DNA of 64,000 bases from Streptomyces sp. PH10-H1 (GCF_030063355.1 NZ_JASISZ010000013.1:58992-122991); one strand, 5' to 3'; positions 16,858 through 24,834 are shown, counted from the stretch's first letter. Numbers and translations: made by a program. The notes: generated from the sequence alone by a model not told the origin.

Positions 16858-17724
16858 TCAGAGGGGGGACTGGGCGTGGCGGGCGGCGGAGGCGATGGTG
16901 GCGGCGGCTTCCTGGCGGGGGAGGCCGGTTCCGGCGGCGGCGTCGATGAGCGCGGGGGCGAGGGTGTCGCCGTGGCCGGATTCGTAGGCGCGGCAGGCGG
17001 CCCAGTAGAGGCGGGTGTTGCGCTGGCCCTGGGGGGAGTCGCGAACGAACTGGACGAGGGCGAGCGGGTGTTGGGCGGTCCCGCGATGCGGTGTGGAGGG
17101 CGGGGGTGGGGTGAGGAGGCGGAGCAGGCGGTCGGGGACGCGAGCCGCCGGGAGTGCGGGGGAGTGCGGGGCCAGCAGGTAGCGGCCGGCGTTGGTGATG
17201 GAGCCGGGTCCCACGAGATAGCCGCCTGAGCCCCGGACGTCGATGCCGGGCCCCGGGGCGGTGCCGGCCCTGCCGACGGAGTTGGGGACGGTGGTGCCGG
17301 CGGGGCCGGTGAACCACAGGTGGCGGCCGCCGCTGGGGGTGAGGACGGTGACGGTGTCCGGGACGGTGAAGCCGTGGGTGGACGCGGTGGCGGTGAGGGT
17401 CGCGGTGCCGTCCAGGCCGTGTTTCACGTCCAGGTCGAGGCCGATGAGGTGGTGCGGGGGCAGCCCGCAGGCGATTCCGTAGCCGATGGCCCAGGGGGCG
17501 GCGGCGAACAGGGCGCGGATGGCGTCGGGTTCGGTGGTGGCGTCATGGACGCCGTGGCCGATCCGGCCGCATTCGCCGAGGCAGCGAACGGGCGGGGAGT
17601 CGCCGCGGTGCGGGGAGCGCACGGCGGGGAGTTTGGTGCGGGACAGGGGAATGACCGCCAGCTGCCGGGAAGCGGCGGCCAGGGCGTTGGCGAGCGCGGC
17701 GACGTGCAGGACGGAGGTGGCCAT
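16858..17724 (-). CDS. Bifunctional DNA primase/polymerase domain protein
   Basis: 288 residues. The Prim-Pol domain (about 15-200) keeps the Asp pair in IGLDLDVKHG, the HLWFTGPAG block and the DVRGSGGYLVGPGS block typical of active archaeo-eukaryotic-type primases. The C-terminal about 80 residues are helical. These enzymes prime and extend DNA on plasmids, phages and actinomycete integrative elements; several chromosomal copies also occur in Streptomyces. No helicase, integrase or excisionase is nearby, so an intact mobile element is not supported although tRNA-Ser is adjacent. Confidence 0.88.
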   Translation of the reverse strand: MATSVLHVAALANALAAASRQLAVIPLSRTKLPAVRSPHRGDSPPVRCLGECGRIGHGVHDATTEPDAIRALFAAAPWAIGYGIACGLPPHHLIGLDLDVKHGLDGTATLTATASTHGFTVPDTVTVLTPSGGRHLWFTGPAGTTVPNSVGRAGTAPGPGIDVRGSGGYLVGPGSITNAGRYLLAPHSPALPAARVPDRLLRLLTPPPPSTPHRGTAQHPLALVQFVRDSPQGQRNTRLYWAACRAYESGHGDTLAPALIDAAAGTGLPRQEAAATIASAARHAQSPL

Positions 17725-18061
17725 GGTTCTAGTTTCGTACTCATGTTCGAAAAAAGGGAGAGATGCGGGCGGGCGATTGTCCGGATCCAGCGTGTGGCGC
17801 GAAGTCTGGCCGAAAATCTGCCTGAACGATTCACCTCTGACGGGGCAAGGGATTCGGCCCGAGAAGGGATGGTCGGGGTGGCTTTGATGGCGCTTTGAAG
17901 GTTTGTCGACAGATCGTCACGCTTGCGAGCTAAATAGGCCGTCCGGGCTGGTTCGAAGGGGATTGCGTGGGCAACTCTGATTCCGGCGACGTCGTACAGC
18001 CTGCGGAGTGGTCGGCCAACCACTCGCATACCCCCCGTTTTCGGTTCCCTGGAGGAACAAC
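17725..18061. other. 337-bp intergenic stretch, divergent promoters expected
   Basis: No credible gene. It separates the Prim-Pol gene (minus) from a secreted-protein gene (plus) and must hold both promoters. The only clear signal is the GGAGG at 18051-18055 for the downstream gene. Confidence 0.55.
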
Positions 18062-18367
18062 ATGGCAAGCATCCGTACCTTCCGCGTCCTGGCCGCCGTT
18101 GCGGCGCTCCCCCTGGCCGCGGTGCTCTTCACGGGCACGGCATCTGCCGACAGCGGCGCATTCGCCGGCGGCCACTCGAACGCGACGGTGGTGAGCAACA
18201 CCGGTGGCAACGTCGGTGGTTCGAATCACGGCAATGTGACCACCAATCTGCAGGGCGCGAGCGGGTCCGGCGCATCGAATCAGAACAACACCGCGAGCGT
18301 GAACGGCTCCGGATTTACCGCGATCGAGCAGAACAACGTGAACGTGCACTTCACCGAACTGTGGTGA
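18062..18367 (+). CDS. Small secreted Asn/Gly/Ser-rich protein
   Basis: 101 residues from ATG with GGAGG 6 nt upstream. A clear signal peptide (1-29, cleavage near ASA|DSG) leaves a mature protein of about 72 residues rich in Asn, Gly and Ser: SNATVVSNTGGNVGGSNHG, NQNNTASVNG, EQNNVNVHF. There is no Cys. Periodic N/G/S with hydrophobic residues recalls small Streptomyces surface proteins such as chaplins and rodlins, but I do not see their signatures. It may assemble on the cell surface; this is speculation from composition. Confidence 0.8.
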   Translation: MASIRTFRVLAAVAALPLAAVLFTGTASADSGAFAGGHSNATVVSNTGGNVGGSNHGNVTTNLQGASGSGASNQNNTASVNGSGFTAIEQNNVNVHFTELW

Positions 18368-18524
18368 GAGCTCCGGGTGAGGGCTCCTACTGAGCGGGAC
18401 CGGTGACACGGATGCGCGGCGGCACGCTCAGTGCCGTCGCGCGTTCGTGTTCTCCCGCGAGGATGGCTCGCGGGCGGCGGCCCGGCGGGCGGCCTGCCGA
18501 CGGCCTGGTGGCGGCGGCGAATTT

Positions 18525-18545
18525 TCATCCACAGCCTGTGGACAA
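18525..18545. promoter_or_regulatory. Facing DnaA-box-like pair
   Basis: TCATCCACA (18525-18533) faces TGTGGACAA (18537-18545). The second is the exact complement of the Streptomyces DnaA-box consensus TTGTCCACA; the first has two mismatches. Three bases separate them. Confidence 0.5.
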
Positions 18546-18556
18546 CTTCTCATGCC

Positions 18557-18600
18557 TTGACAGGGATGGGGCGCGACCGAAAATCTGACGACCAGTCAGA
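18557..18600 (+). promoter_or_regulatory. Promoter and TetR-type operator of the igr-like operon
   Basis: TTGACA at 18557-18562 is a consensus -35; GAAAAT at 18579-18584 is a plausible -10 after 16 bp. A perfect palindrome TCTGAC-GACCA-GTCAGA (18584-18600) overlaps the -10 and start region, an ideal position for repression. The dyad form resembles TetR-family operators. It does not match the KstR or KstR2 motifs as I recall them. Confidence 0.6.
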
Positions 18601-18687
18601 AAATCTGTGGTCTGCGGTCTGCTGTCTGCGGCCGGAGATCTGGATCGATGAGCCGGATGAGCCGGATGAATTGGGGAGGCCGTCTCC

Positions 18688-19866
18688 GTGCACCTCGCCC
18701 CCACCCCGCGCCAGCACCAGCTACGGGCTGAGCTGCGCGCGTACTTCCACCGCCTGATACCCGAGGAGACCCGCGAGGCGCTCAGGGCCCAGCCCCCGGG
18801 CGGCCAGCTCGCCCGAGGACTGCTCAAGCGGATCGCCGCCGACTGCCTGCTCGGCCTCGGCTGGCCCACCGAATACGGCGGACAGGGGCGCGGCCCCGAC
18901 GAGCAGTTCGTGTTCTTCGACGAGTCCTACCGGGCCGGGGCGCCGGTGTCGATGGTCACGCTCAACACCGTCGGCCCGACCCTCATGAAGTACGGGACGT
19001 CCGCGCAGAAGGACTACTTTCTCCCCCGGATCCTGTCCGGCGACTGCGTCTTCGCGATCGGTTACACGGAGCCGGACGCCGGCACCGACCTCGCCTCGCT
19101 CCGCACCCGGGCCGTCCGTACCACCGCCGAAGGCGGCGGTGACGGCGACTGGCTGATCGACGGCAGCAAGACCTTCACCAGCAACGCCCAGGGCGCCGAC
19201 TGGATCTGGCTCGCCTGCCGCACCGACCCCGAGGCGCCCAAGCACAAGGGCATCTCGATCATCCTCGTCCCGACCGACGCCCACGGCTTCTCCTGGACCC
19301 CGATCCACACCGTCGGAGGTCAGACCACCAGCGCTACGTACTACGACGCGATCCGCGTCCCGTACGGCAACCTCGTCGGCGAGGAGAACGCAGGCTGGTC
19401 GCTGATCACCAACCAGCTCAATCATGAGCGGGTCGCGCTCGCCGCCATCGGCATGCAGGCCGAGGACTTCTACGACGACGCGCTCGCGAGCGCCCGCACG
19501 CCCGACGAGAACGGCACCCGGCGGATCGACACCCCCTGGGTCGCGTCCCGGCTGGCCGAGGCCCACGCCCGGCTGTCCGCGACCCGGCTGCTCAACTGGC
19601 GGCTGGTCCAGGACGTCGGCGCGGGCACCCTCTCCCCCGGCGACGCGTCCGGCGTGAAGTTCGCCGGTACGGAGAGCGCGATCGAGGTCTATCGCGCGCT
19701 GCAGGAAGCGGTCGGCGAGACCGCGCTCATCAGGGGCGGGGCGACCGGCGAACTGGAGCGGATGAACCGCGCCGCGCAGATCAACACCTTCGGCGGCGGT
19801 GTCAGCGAGGTCCAGCGGGAGATCGTCGCGACGATGCGGCTCGGGATGAAGAGGAGCAAACGGTGA
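18688..19866 (+). CDS. Acyl-CoA dehydrogenase, ChsE2/FadE29-like
   Basis: 392 residues, GTG start. Full acyl-CoA dehydrogenase architecture: helical N-terminus, beta domain with AIGYTEPDAGTDLASL contacting FAD, and C-terminal helices (GGGVSEVQREIVATM). It opens a five-gene run joined by 1-nt gaps or 4-nt overlaps, whose order matches the mycobacterial igr operon genes chsE2-chsH2-chsE1-chsH1-ltp2. In Mycobacterium, ChsE1 and ChsE2 form a heterotetramer that dehydrogenates the C22 propionyl-CoA side chain of cholesterol. The subunit assignment rests on length and order; the true substrate here is untested. Confidence 0.88.
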   Translation: MHLAPTPRQHQLRAELRAYFHRLIPEETREALRAQPPGGQLARGLLKRIAADCLLGLGWPTEYGGQGRGPDEQFVFFDESYRAGAPVSMVTLNTVGPTLMKYGTSAQKDYFLPRILSGDCVFAIGYTEPDAGTDLASLRTRAVRTTAEGGGDGDWLIDGSKTFTSNAQGADWIWLACRTDPEAPKHKGISIILVPTDAHGFSWTPIHTVGGQTTSATYYDAIRVPYGNLVGEENAGWSLITNQLNHERVALAAIGMQAEDFYDDALASARTPDENGTRRIDTPWVASRLAEAHARLSATRLLNWRLVQDVGAGTLSPGDASGVKFAGTESAIEVYRALQEAVGETALIRGGATGELERMNRAAQINTFGGGVSEVQREIVATMRLGMKRSKR

Positions 19867-20849
19867 CGGGCGAAACGGTGCCGGACGATCTGTACGAGCG
19901 GCTCACGGCCTACGTCGGGCAGGCCGCCGCGACCGGGGGCGAGGGAAAGGACCCGGTCAACGAGCCGATGATCCGGCACTGGTGCGAGGCGATGGGCCAC
20001 CGCGTCCCCGCCGACGGATCCGCCCCCGCCACCATGCTCCAGGTGTGGACCATGGGCGGGCTCTCCGGTCACACCTCGGGCACCGCCCGCTCCAGCGCCT
20101 ACGACGACGTGTTCACCCTCCTCGACGGTGCGGGCTACACCTCGGTCGTCGCGACCGACTGCGAGCAGGAGTACATCCGGCCGCTGCGCCCCGCCGACCG
20201 GATCACGTTCGACGCCGTCATCGAGTCCATATCCCCGCGCAAGACCACCAAGCTCGGTACCGGGCACTTCGTCACGACCCGGATGGACGTCCACGCGGCC
20301 GGCGAGCTGTCCGGTACCCATCGCTTCCGCATCCTGAAATACACCCCGGCCAAGGCCAAGGCCAAGCCGAGGTCACAGCCCCAGCCCCAGCTGCAACCGC
20401 AACCCCAGCTGCAACCGCAACCCCAGCCGCAACCGCAACCGCAACCACAGGCCAAACGCCCCCGCCCGGTGATCAACCGCGACAACGCCGGCTACTGGGA
20501 GGGCATGGACCGGCACGAGCTGCTCATCCAGCGCTGCGCCGGCTGCGGCACGCTGCGGCTGCCGTGGCTGCCGGGCTGCAACGCGTGCGGCTCCCCCGAC
20601 TGGGACACCGTCCGGGCCGCAGGCAAAGGCACCGTCTTCAGCTATGTCGTCATGCACCATCCGCCGTTCCCCGCCTTCGACCCGCCGTACGCCGTCGCCC
20701 TCGTCGAGCTGGCGGAGGGCGTGCGCATCCTCGGCAACGTCACGGGGGTGCCGTACGACAAGGTGCGCGCGGGCCTGCCCGTGACGCTCGAATTCCTGAC
20801 GGTCGACGGCGAGTTCACGCTGCCCGTCTTCCGTTCCGTGGAAGGCTGA
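19863..20849 (+). CDS. MaoC hydratase-DUF35 (OB-fold) fusion, ChsH2-like
   Basis: 328 residues; GTG overlaps the previous stop by 4 nt. The N-terminal MaoC-like hot-dog domain (to about 155) is joined to a C-terminal DUF35 domain with a zinc ribbon (CAGC...CNAC, about 225-245) and an OB-fold. In the igr system ChsH2 pairs with ChsH1 as an enoyl-CoA hydratase, and its DUF35 part binds the aldolase Ltp2. Between the two domains lies an unusual linker of about 30 residues made almost wholly of Pro-Gln repeats (20377-20450), probably a tandem-repeat expansion. Confidence 0.87.
   Translation: MTGETVPDDLYERLTAYVGQAAATGGEGKDPVNEPMIRHWCEAMGHRVPADGSAPATMLQVWTMGGLSGHTSGTARSSAYDDVFTLLDGAGYTSVVATDCEQEYIRPLRPADRITFDAVIESISPRKTTKLGTGHFVTTRMDVHAAGELSGTHRFRILKYTPAKAKAKPRSQPQPQLQPQPQLQPQPQPQPQPQPQAKRPRPVINRDNAGYWEGMDRHELLIQRCAGCGTLRLPWLPGCNACGSPDWDTVRAAGKGTVFSYVVMHHPPFPAFDPPYAVALVELAEGVRILGNVTGVPYDKVRAGLPVTLEFLTVDGEFTLPVFRSVEG
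20377..20450 (+). repeat. Pro-Gln-encoding tandem repeat in chsH2-like gene
   Basis: Repeats of CAGCCC and CAACCGCAACCCCAGCTG-type units encode (PQ)n and QLQPQP. They lie at the junction of the MaoC and DUF35 domains, keep the frame, and coincide with a natural linker. Confidence 0.85.
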
Positions 20850-20850
20850 C

Positions 20851-21867
20851 ATGGACTTCACTCCCACCGAGGAGCAGCAGGCGGCCTGCGAGCTGGCCGC
20901 CGAGATCCTCGACCGCAGCTCCGAGCGGTGGAAGGCGCTGTGCGAGGCGGGACTCGTTGCCGCCGTCGAGGAGATCGGGCTGCTGGGCCTGGTGCTGCTG
21001 CTGGAGGAGATGGGCCGCAGGACCGCCGAGATCCCGCTCGCCGCGACTTGCGCGTACGGGCTGCTGCCGGTCGCCGCGCACGGTACAGACGAGCAGCGGG
21101 CCCGGCTGCTGCCCGGGCTGCGCAACGGTTCGTACGTCGCCACGGGCGCGTTCCCGCAGCGGTCGGCACGAGCGGTCAACAGCAACAGCGAGAAGGGGAG
21201 CGGCGAGGGCTGGCGGCTGACCGGGAGCTTCCCCGCCGTCCCGTGGCTGCGCGAGGCCACTCACGTACTCGTCCCCGCCGTGACCGACGCGGGCACGCGG
21301 CTCTTCTGGCTGCCGGTGCCCGCCGGCGCCGAGCCCGTCGACACCACCGCGCCGTGGGCCGCCGCCCGGCTCGTCCTGGACGGCACGCCCGCCGAACCGC
21401 TCGGTGACGGGACGGCGTACGGGCAGGTCCTCGCCCGGGCCCGTACCGCCTTCGCGGGGCTGCAGGCCGGGGTCTGCGCGGGGTCGCTCGCGCGGGCCGT
21501 CGCGTACACCTCGGTACGCGAGCAGTTCGGCCGCCCGCTGTCGACGAACCAGGGCGTGCTGCTGCGCGCCGCCGACGCGCACATGGACACCGAGGCGATC
21601 CGGGTCACCGCCTACGAGGCGGCCTGGCGCTACGACCAGGGTCTCCCGGCCGCGAGCCACGCCCTGACCGCCGCCTGGTGGGCGTCGGAGGGCGGCAAGC
21701 GGGTGGTCCACGCCGGGCAGCATCTGCACGGCGGAATCGGCGCGGACCTCGAACATCCCGTCCACCGGCACTTCCTGTGGGGGCGGCAGCTGGACGCGTA
21801 CCTGGGCGGCGGCGCCGAAGTGCTCGCCGAACTCGGTGTGTTGCTGGGCAAGGAGGAAACCTCATGA
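20851..21867 (+). CDS. Acyl-CoA dehydrogenase, ChsE1/FadE28-like
   Basis: 338 residues, the short form of the family, starting 1 nt after the chsH2-like stop. It begins MDFTPTEEQQAACELAAEIL and ends with the conserved GGIGADLEHPVHRHF block. The shorter length, small FAD domain and gene position match ChsE1, the partner of ChsE2 in an alpha2-beta2 dehydrogenase. A Ser/Asn/Gly insert (RSARAVNSNSEKGSGEG) sits in a surface loop. The 3' end overlaps the next gene by ATGA. Confidence 0.87.
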   Translation: MDFTPTEEQQAACELAAEILDRSSERWKALCEAGLVAAVEEIGLLGLVLLLEEMGRRTAEIPLAATCAYGLLPVAAHGTDEQRARLLPGLRNGSYVATGAFPQRSARAVNSNSEKGSGEGWRLTGSFPAVPWLREATHVLVPAVTDAGTRLFWLPVPAGAEPVDTTAPWAAARLVLDGTPAEPLGDGTAYGQVLARARTAFAGLQAGVCAGSLARAVAYTSVREQFGRPLSTNQGVLLRAADAHMDTEAIRVTAYEAAWRYDQGLPAASHALTAAWWASEGGKRVVHAGQHLHGGIGADLEHPVHRHFLWGRQLDAYLGGGAEVLAELGVLLGKEETS

Positions 21868-22502
21868 CGCCGTCGAACCCGGGCCCGAACCCACAGCCAC
21901 AGCCACGGTCGAGCCCGAGCCCCCAACCCAGCCCGAAGCCGATACCGAAACCGCAGCCGATTCCGCGACGGCAGCCCCAGCCCCCGCCCCAGCCGCAGCC
22001 GCAGCCGCCGCACATGGTGCGGACGCCGAAGGAGGGCGATGAGCTGCCGCCGCTGCGCATACCGGTCACCCGCACCCTGATCGTCGCGGGTGCGATCGCC
22101 TCGCGCGACTTCCAGGACGTGCACCACGACGTGGAACTGGCGCGGGAGAAGGGCTCGCCGGACATCTTCATGAACATCCTCACCACGAACGGCCTGGTCG
22201 GCCGCTACATCACCGACTGGGCCGGGCCGCAGGCGCGGCTGCGGGCGGTGCGGATCCGGCTGGGTGCGCCGAACTACCCGGGCGACGAGATGGTGCTGAC
22301 CGGCAAGGTGACATCGGTTGATACCTGCCCCGCCGCAACCCCCACCATCGCCCCCACCATCGCCCCCGCCAACGCCAAGGCCCCCGCCAAGGCTCCCGCC
22401 GAGGCCGTCGTCGTGATCGCCGTCCTCGGCGCCAACAAGCTGGGCCACCATGTCACCGGCACGGTGACCGTCGTACTCCCGATCCCGGAGGCAGCCGTAT
22501 GA
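21864..22502 (+). CDS. MaoC-like hydratase, ChsH1-like, with low-complexity inserts
   Basis: 212 residues, well above the about 130 expected for ChsH1. The hot-dog core (about 52-205) shows SRDFQDVHHDVELA, the hydratase-2 active-site block with Asp and His. The excess is low complexity: an N-terminal Pro/Gln/Lys-rich stretch (residues 4-50) and a second insert (PTIAPTIAPANAKAPAKAPAEA) between core strands. Start and stop overlap the neighbours by 4 nt each. It should pair with the ChsH2-like protein to hydrate an enoyl-CoA. Confidence 0.85.
   Translation: MTPSNPGPNPQPQPRSSPSPQPSPKPIPKPQPIPRRQPQPPPQPQPQPPHMVRTPKEGDELPPLRIPVTRTLIVAGAIASRDFQDVHHDVELAREKGSPDIFMNILTTNGLVGRYITDWAGPQARLRAVRIRLGAPNYPGDEMVLTGKVTSVDTCPAATPTIAPTIAPANAKAPAKAPAEAVVVIAVLGANKLGHHVTGTVTVVLPIPEAAV
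21876..22015 (+). repeat. Pro/Gln-rich low-complexity coding repeat in chsH1-like gene
   Basis: Degenerate 6-nt-type repeats (CCGAAG, CAGCCC, CAGCCG) encode PNPQPQP, PSPQPSPKP and PPQPQPQPP at the N-terminus of the hydratase. Confidence 0.8.
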
Positions 22503-23683
22503 GCGTCCGCAACCGCGACAGTCTCGGCGGCAGGGCCGCGATCGCCGGAATCGGGGCGACGGAGTTCTCCAAGGACTCAGGCCGCAGCGAGCTGAAGCTC
22601 GCCGTGGAGGCCGTACGTACGGCTCTGGACGATGCCGGACTGACCCCTGACGACGTCGACGGCATGGTCACCTTCACCATGGACACCAGCCCGGAGATCA
22701 CCGTCGCCCAGGCGGCCGGCATCGGCGAGCTGTCGTTCTTCTCCCGCATCCACTACGGCGGCGGGGCGGCGTGCGCGACGGTCCAGCAAGCGGCCATGGC
22801 AGTCGCGACCGGGGTGGCCGACGTGGTCGTCTGCTACCGCGCGTTCAATGAGCGCTCCGGCCGCCGGTTCGGTTCAGGGGTGCAGCAGCGCGACCCCTCG
22901 GCCGAAGGGGTGGCGCTCGGCGCCAACCTGCCGTCAGGTCTGCTCACCCCGGCGTCGTGGGTCGCCATGGCGGCGCAGCGGTATCTGCACGCCTTCCACC
23001 TCGATCCATCGGTCTTCGGCCCGGTCGCGGTCGCCGACCGCCGCCATGCCGCGAACAATCCCGCCGCGTACTTCCACGGTAAGCCGATCACCCTCGCCGA
23101 CCACGCCGCCTCGCGCTGGATCGTCGAGCCGCTGCGGCTGCTGGACTGCTGCCAGGAGACGGACGGCGGGCAGGCGATCGTCGTGACGACGCCGGAGCGG
23201 GCCCGCGATCTGCGGCACGCGCCCGCCGTGATCGTCGCCGCCGCGCAGGGCGCGGGCCGTGCGCAGGAGCAGATGACGAGTTTCTACCGCGACGAGCTGA
23301 CCGGTCTGCCGGAAATGGGGGTGGTCGCCCGCCAGCTGTGGCGGACCTCCGGTCTGACGCCGGCCGATATCGACACGGCCGTGCTCTACGACCACTTCAC
23401 CCCGTTCGTCCTCATGCAGCTCGAGGAGTTCGGTTTCTGCGGGCCGGGGGAGGCGGCGGACTTCGCCGCGGGCGGCGGTCTGGAGATCGACGGGCGGCTG
23501 CCGGTCAACACCCATGGCGGCCAGCTCGGCGAGGCGTATCTGCACGGCATGAACGGCATTGCGGAGGCGGTCCGCCAGCTGCGCGGCAGCAGCGTCAACC
23601 AGGTCGCGGGCGCTTCGAACGTGTTGGTCACCGCCGGAACAGGTGTTCCCACTTCGGGGCTGGTGCTGACGGCAGACGGCTGA
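22499..23683 (+). CDS. Thiolase-superfamily lipid-transfer protein, Ltp2-like aldolase
   Basis: 394 residues; ATG overlaps the previous stop. Thiolase fold with conserved DMVTFTMDTSPEI, VVCYRAFNERSGRRFG, YDHFTPFVLMQLEEFGFC and NTHGGQLGEAYLHGMNGI blocks of the SCP-x/Ltp group. Mycobacterial Ltp2, complexed with the ChsH2 DUF35 domain, is a retro-aldolase that releases propionyl-CoA from the hydroxylated steroid side chain. It closes the operon. Its presence beside a DUF35 fusion is the strongest argument for an igr-type pathway. Confidence 0.88.
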   Translation: MSVRNRDSLGGRAAIAGIGATEFSKDSGRSELKLAVEAVRTALDDAGLTPDDVDGMVTFTMDTSPEITVAQAAGIGELSFFSRIHYGGGAACATVQQAAMAVATGVADVVVCYRAFNERSGRRFGSGVQQRDPSAEGVALGANLPSGLLTPASWVAMAAQRYLHAFHLDPSVFGPVAVADRRHAANNPAAYFHGKPITLADHAASRWIVEPLRLLDCCQETDGGQAIVVTTPERARDLRHAPAVIVAAAQGAGRAQEQMTSFYRDELTGLPEMGVVARQLWRTSGLTPADIDTAVLYDHFTPFVLMQLEEFGFCGPGEAADFAAGGGLEIDGRLPVNTHGGQLGEAYLHGMNGIAEAVRQLRGSSVNQVAGASNVLVTAGTGVPTSGLVLTADG

Positions 23684-23744
23684 ACGGCGGGCCTGGCGGG
23701 CGTGTCAGCCCGGCGCCGCCGACCGCCGGGCGTTGACTCGCGCC

Positions 23745-24692
23745 ATGCGTGAAAACAACCGGATTACCCGATATGCAGTCATGGTGCTGGCGGCTGCGGT
23801 GTGCCTGATCAACGGCGGCCTCGCCCAGGCCAACGGCGGCATCGCCCAGGCGGCCCCCGTCCCCGATCCCCCTGCCGTCAATGCCTCCGCCTCCCAGAGC
23901 GCGGCCTCCCAGGGCGCCACCTCCCAGGGCGCCACCTCCGCCCTGGTCACCGAGGCCGCTCTGCGAGGCACCCAGACCTTCCAGGGCCTGGGCTTCGACA
24001 CCTGCATGACCCCGTCGGCCACCACCATGCGCGCCTGGCACGGCACCTCCCCGTACAGCGCCGTCGGGGTCTACTTCGGCGGCCGGGCCCGCGCGTGCCC
24101 CGTGCAGCCGAATCTCACCCCCGCGTGGGCGAAGACCGTCTCCGACATGGGCTGGAGCCTCCTGCCGATCTACGTGGGATCGCAGTCGCCCTGCGTGATG
24201 AGCGCCAAGAAGGCGGCGTACACGATCAACCCGCTCGACCCGGAGAAGGACGGTGTGAACGAGGCACGCGACGCCGCGCAGCGCGCCCACGACCTCGGCC
24301 TGGCCGCGCGCAGCGCCCTCTACCTGGACATGGAGGCGTACGACATCCGCACCGCGGCGTGCACCGCGCCGACGCTGGCCTTCGTCCAAGCCTGGGACCG
24401 GGAGGTGCGCCGCCTCGATTACGTACCGGGGTTCTACAGCAGCGCGGATTCCGGCATCGAGCACATGGAGCAGGCCCGGACCGCCGGCGCCCCCGATCTG
24501 CCGAGCGTCCTCTGGTACGCCCGGTGGAACGCCCAGCCGACCCTGACCGCCGAGCCGGCCCTCCCCGACTCCGCCTGGCAGCCGCACAGCCGCATTCACC
24601 AGTACGAGGGAAACGTCACCGAGCACTACGGCGGCGAGTCGTTGACCATCGACCGCGACATCCTCGACGCCCCGGTCGGCATCGTCGGCTAG
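23745..24692 (+). CDS. Secreted DUF1906 (glycoside-hydrolase-like) protein
   Basis: 315 residues from ATG at 23745 (a TTG at 23733 is possible). The signal peptide ends near AQA. A linker with repeats QSAASQGATSQGATS precedes a DUF1906 TIM-barrel-like domain (about 70-310) with GLGFDTCMTPS, LPIYVGSQS, ALYLDMEAYD and VPGFYSS blocks; the Asp-Glu in LDMEAYD matches the GH25-like acid pair. Family members are presumed to act on cell-wall glycans. The TAG stop is part of the CTAG target of the adjoining mobile element, which left the protein intact. Confidence 0.87.
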   Translation: MRENNRITRYAVMVLAAAVCLINGGLAQANGGIAQAAPVPDPPAVNASASQSAASQGATSQGATSALVTEAALRGTQTFQGLGFDTCMTPSATTMRAWHGTSPYSAVGVYFGGRARACPVQPNLTPAWAKTVSDMGWSLLPIYVGSQSPCVMSAKKAAYTINPLDPEKDGVNEARDAAQRAHDLGLAARSALYLDMEAYDIRTAACTAPTLAFVQAWDREVRRLDYVPGFYSSADSGIEHMEQARTAGAPDLPSVLWYARWNAQPTLTAEPALPDSAWQPHSRIHQYEGNVTEHYGGESLTIDRDILDAPVGIVG

Positions 24693-24747
24693 GAGCGTGG
24701 GTCGGTAACGGGCAAACGGTCCGGTGGATCGTGGTCAGCGGGATCGG
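24693..24747 (+). repeat. Left terminal inverted repeat
   Basis: Begins GAGCGTGGGTCGGTAACGGG and ends GCGGGATCGG. It pairs with 27214-27267; the blocks TAACGGGCAA and GCGGGATCGG match exactly. Confidence 0.85.
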
Positions 24748-24834
24748 CGACGGTCGCGTGGTCGGTGCCGACGGGCCGAGGTCTGGGTCTCCCGGCCGCG
24801 GGAAGCGAGTGGAAGGGGCCCTGGGCCGGGCCGG

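Larger units (their letters stand above)
18368..18687. other. 320-bp intergenic stretch with DnaA boxes, promoter and operator
   Basis: Contains, in order, an inverted AGCTCC...GGGCTCC pairing just after the small gene, a facing pair of DnaA-box-like sequences, a TTGACA promoter and a 17-bp palindrome described separately. Near the operon start are repeats of GATGAGCCG (18647-18670). Confidence 0.65.

Noticed and set aside
16390..17724. Integrative element (AICE) inserted at tRNA-Ser, suggested by the adjacent Prim-Pol gene
   Set aside because: No integrase, excisionase, helicase or repeated tRNA 3' end is visible, and a perfect terminator separates the tRNA from the Prim-Pol pair.
18525..18545. 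Replication origin at the DnaA boxes
   Set aside because: Only two boxes are present; Streptomyces oriC has many and lies between dnaA and dnaN, neither of which is here.
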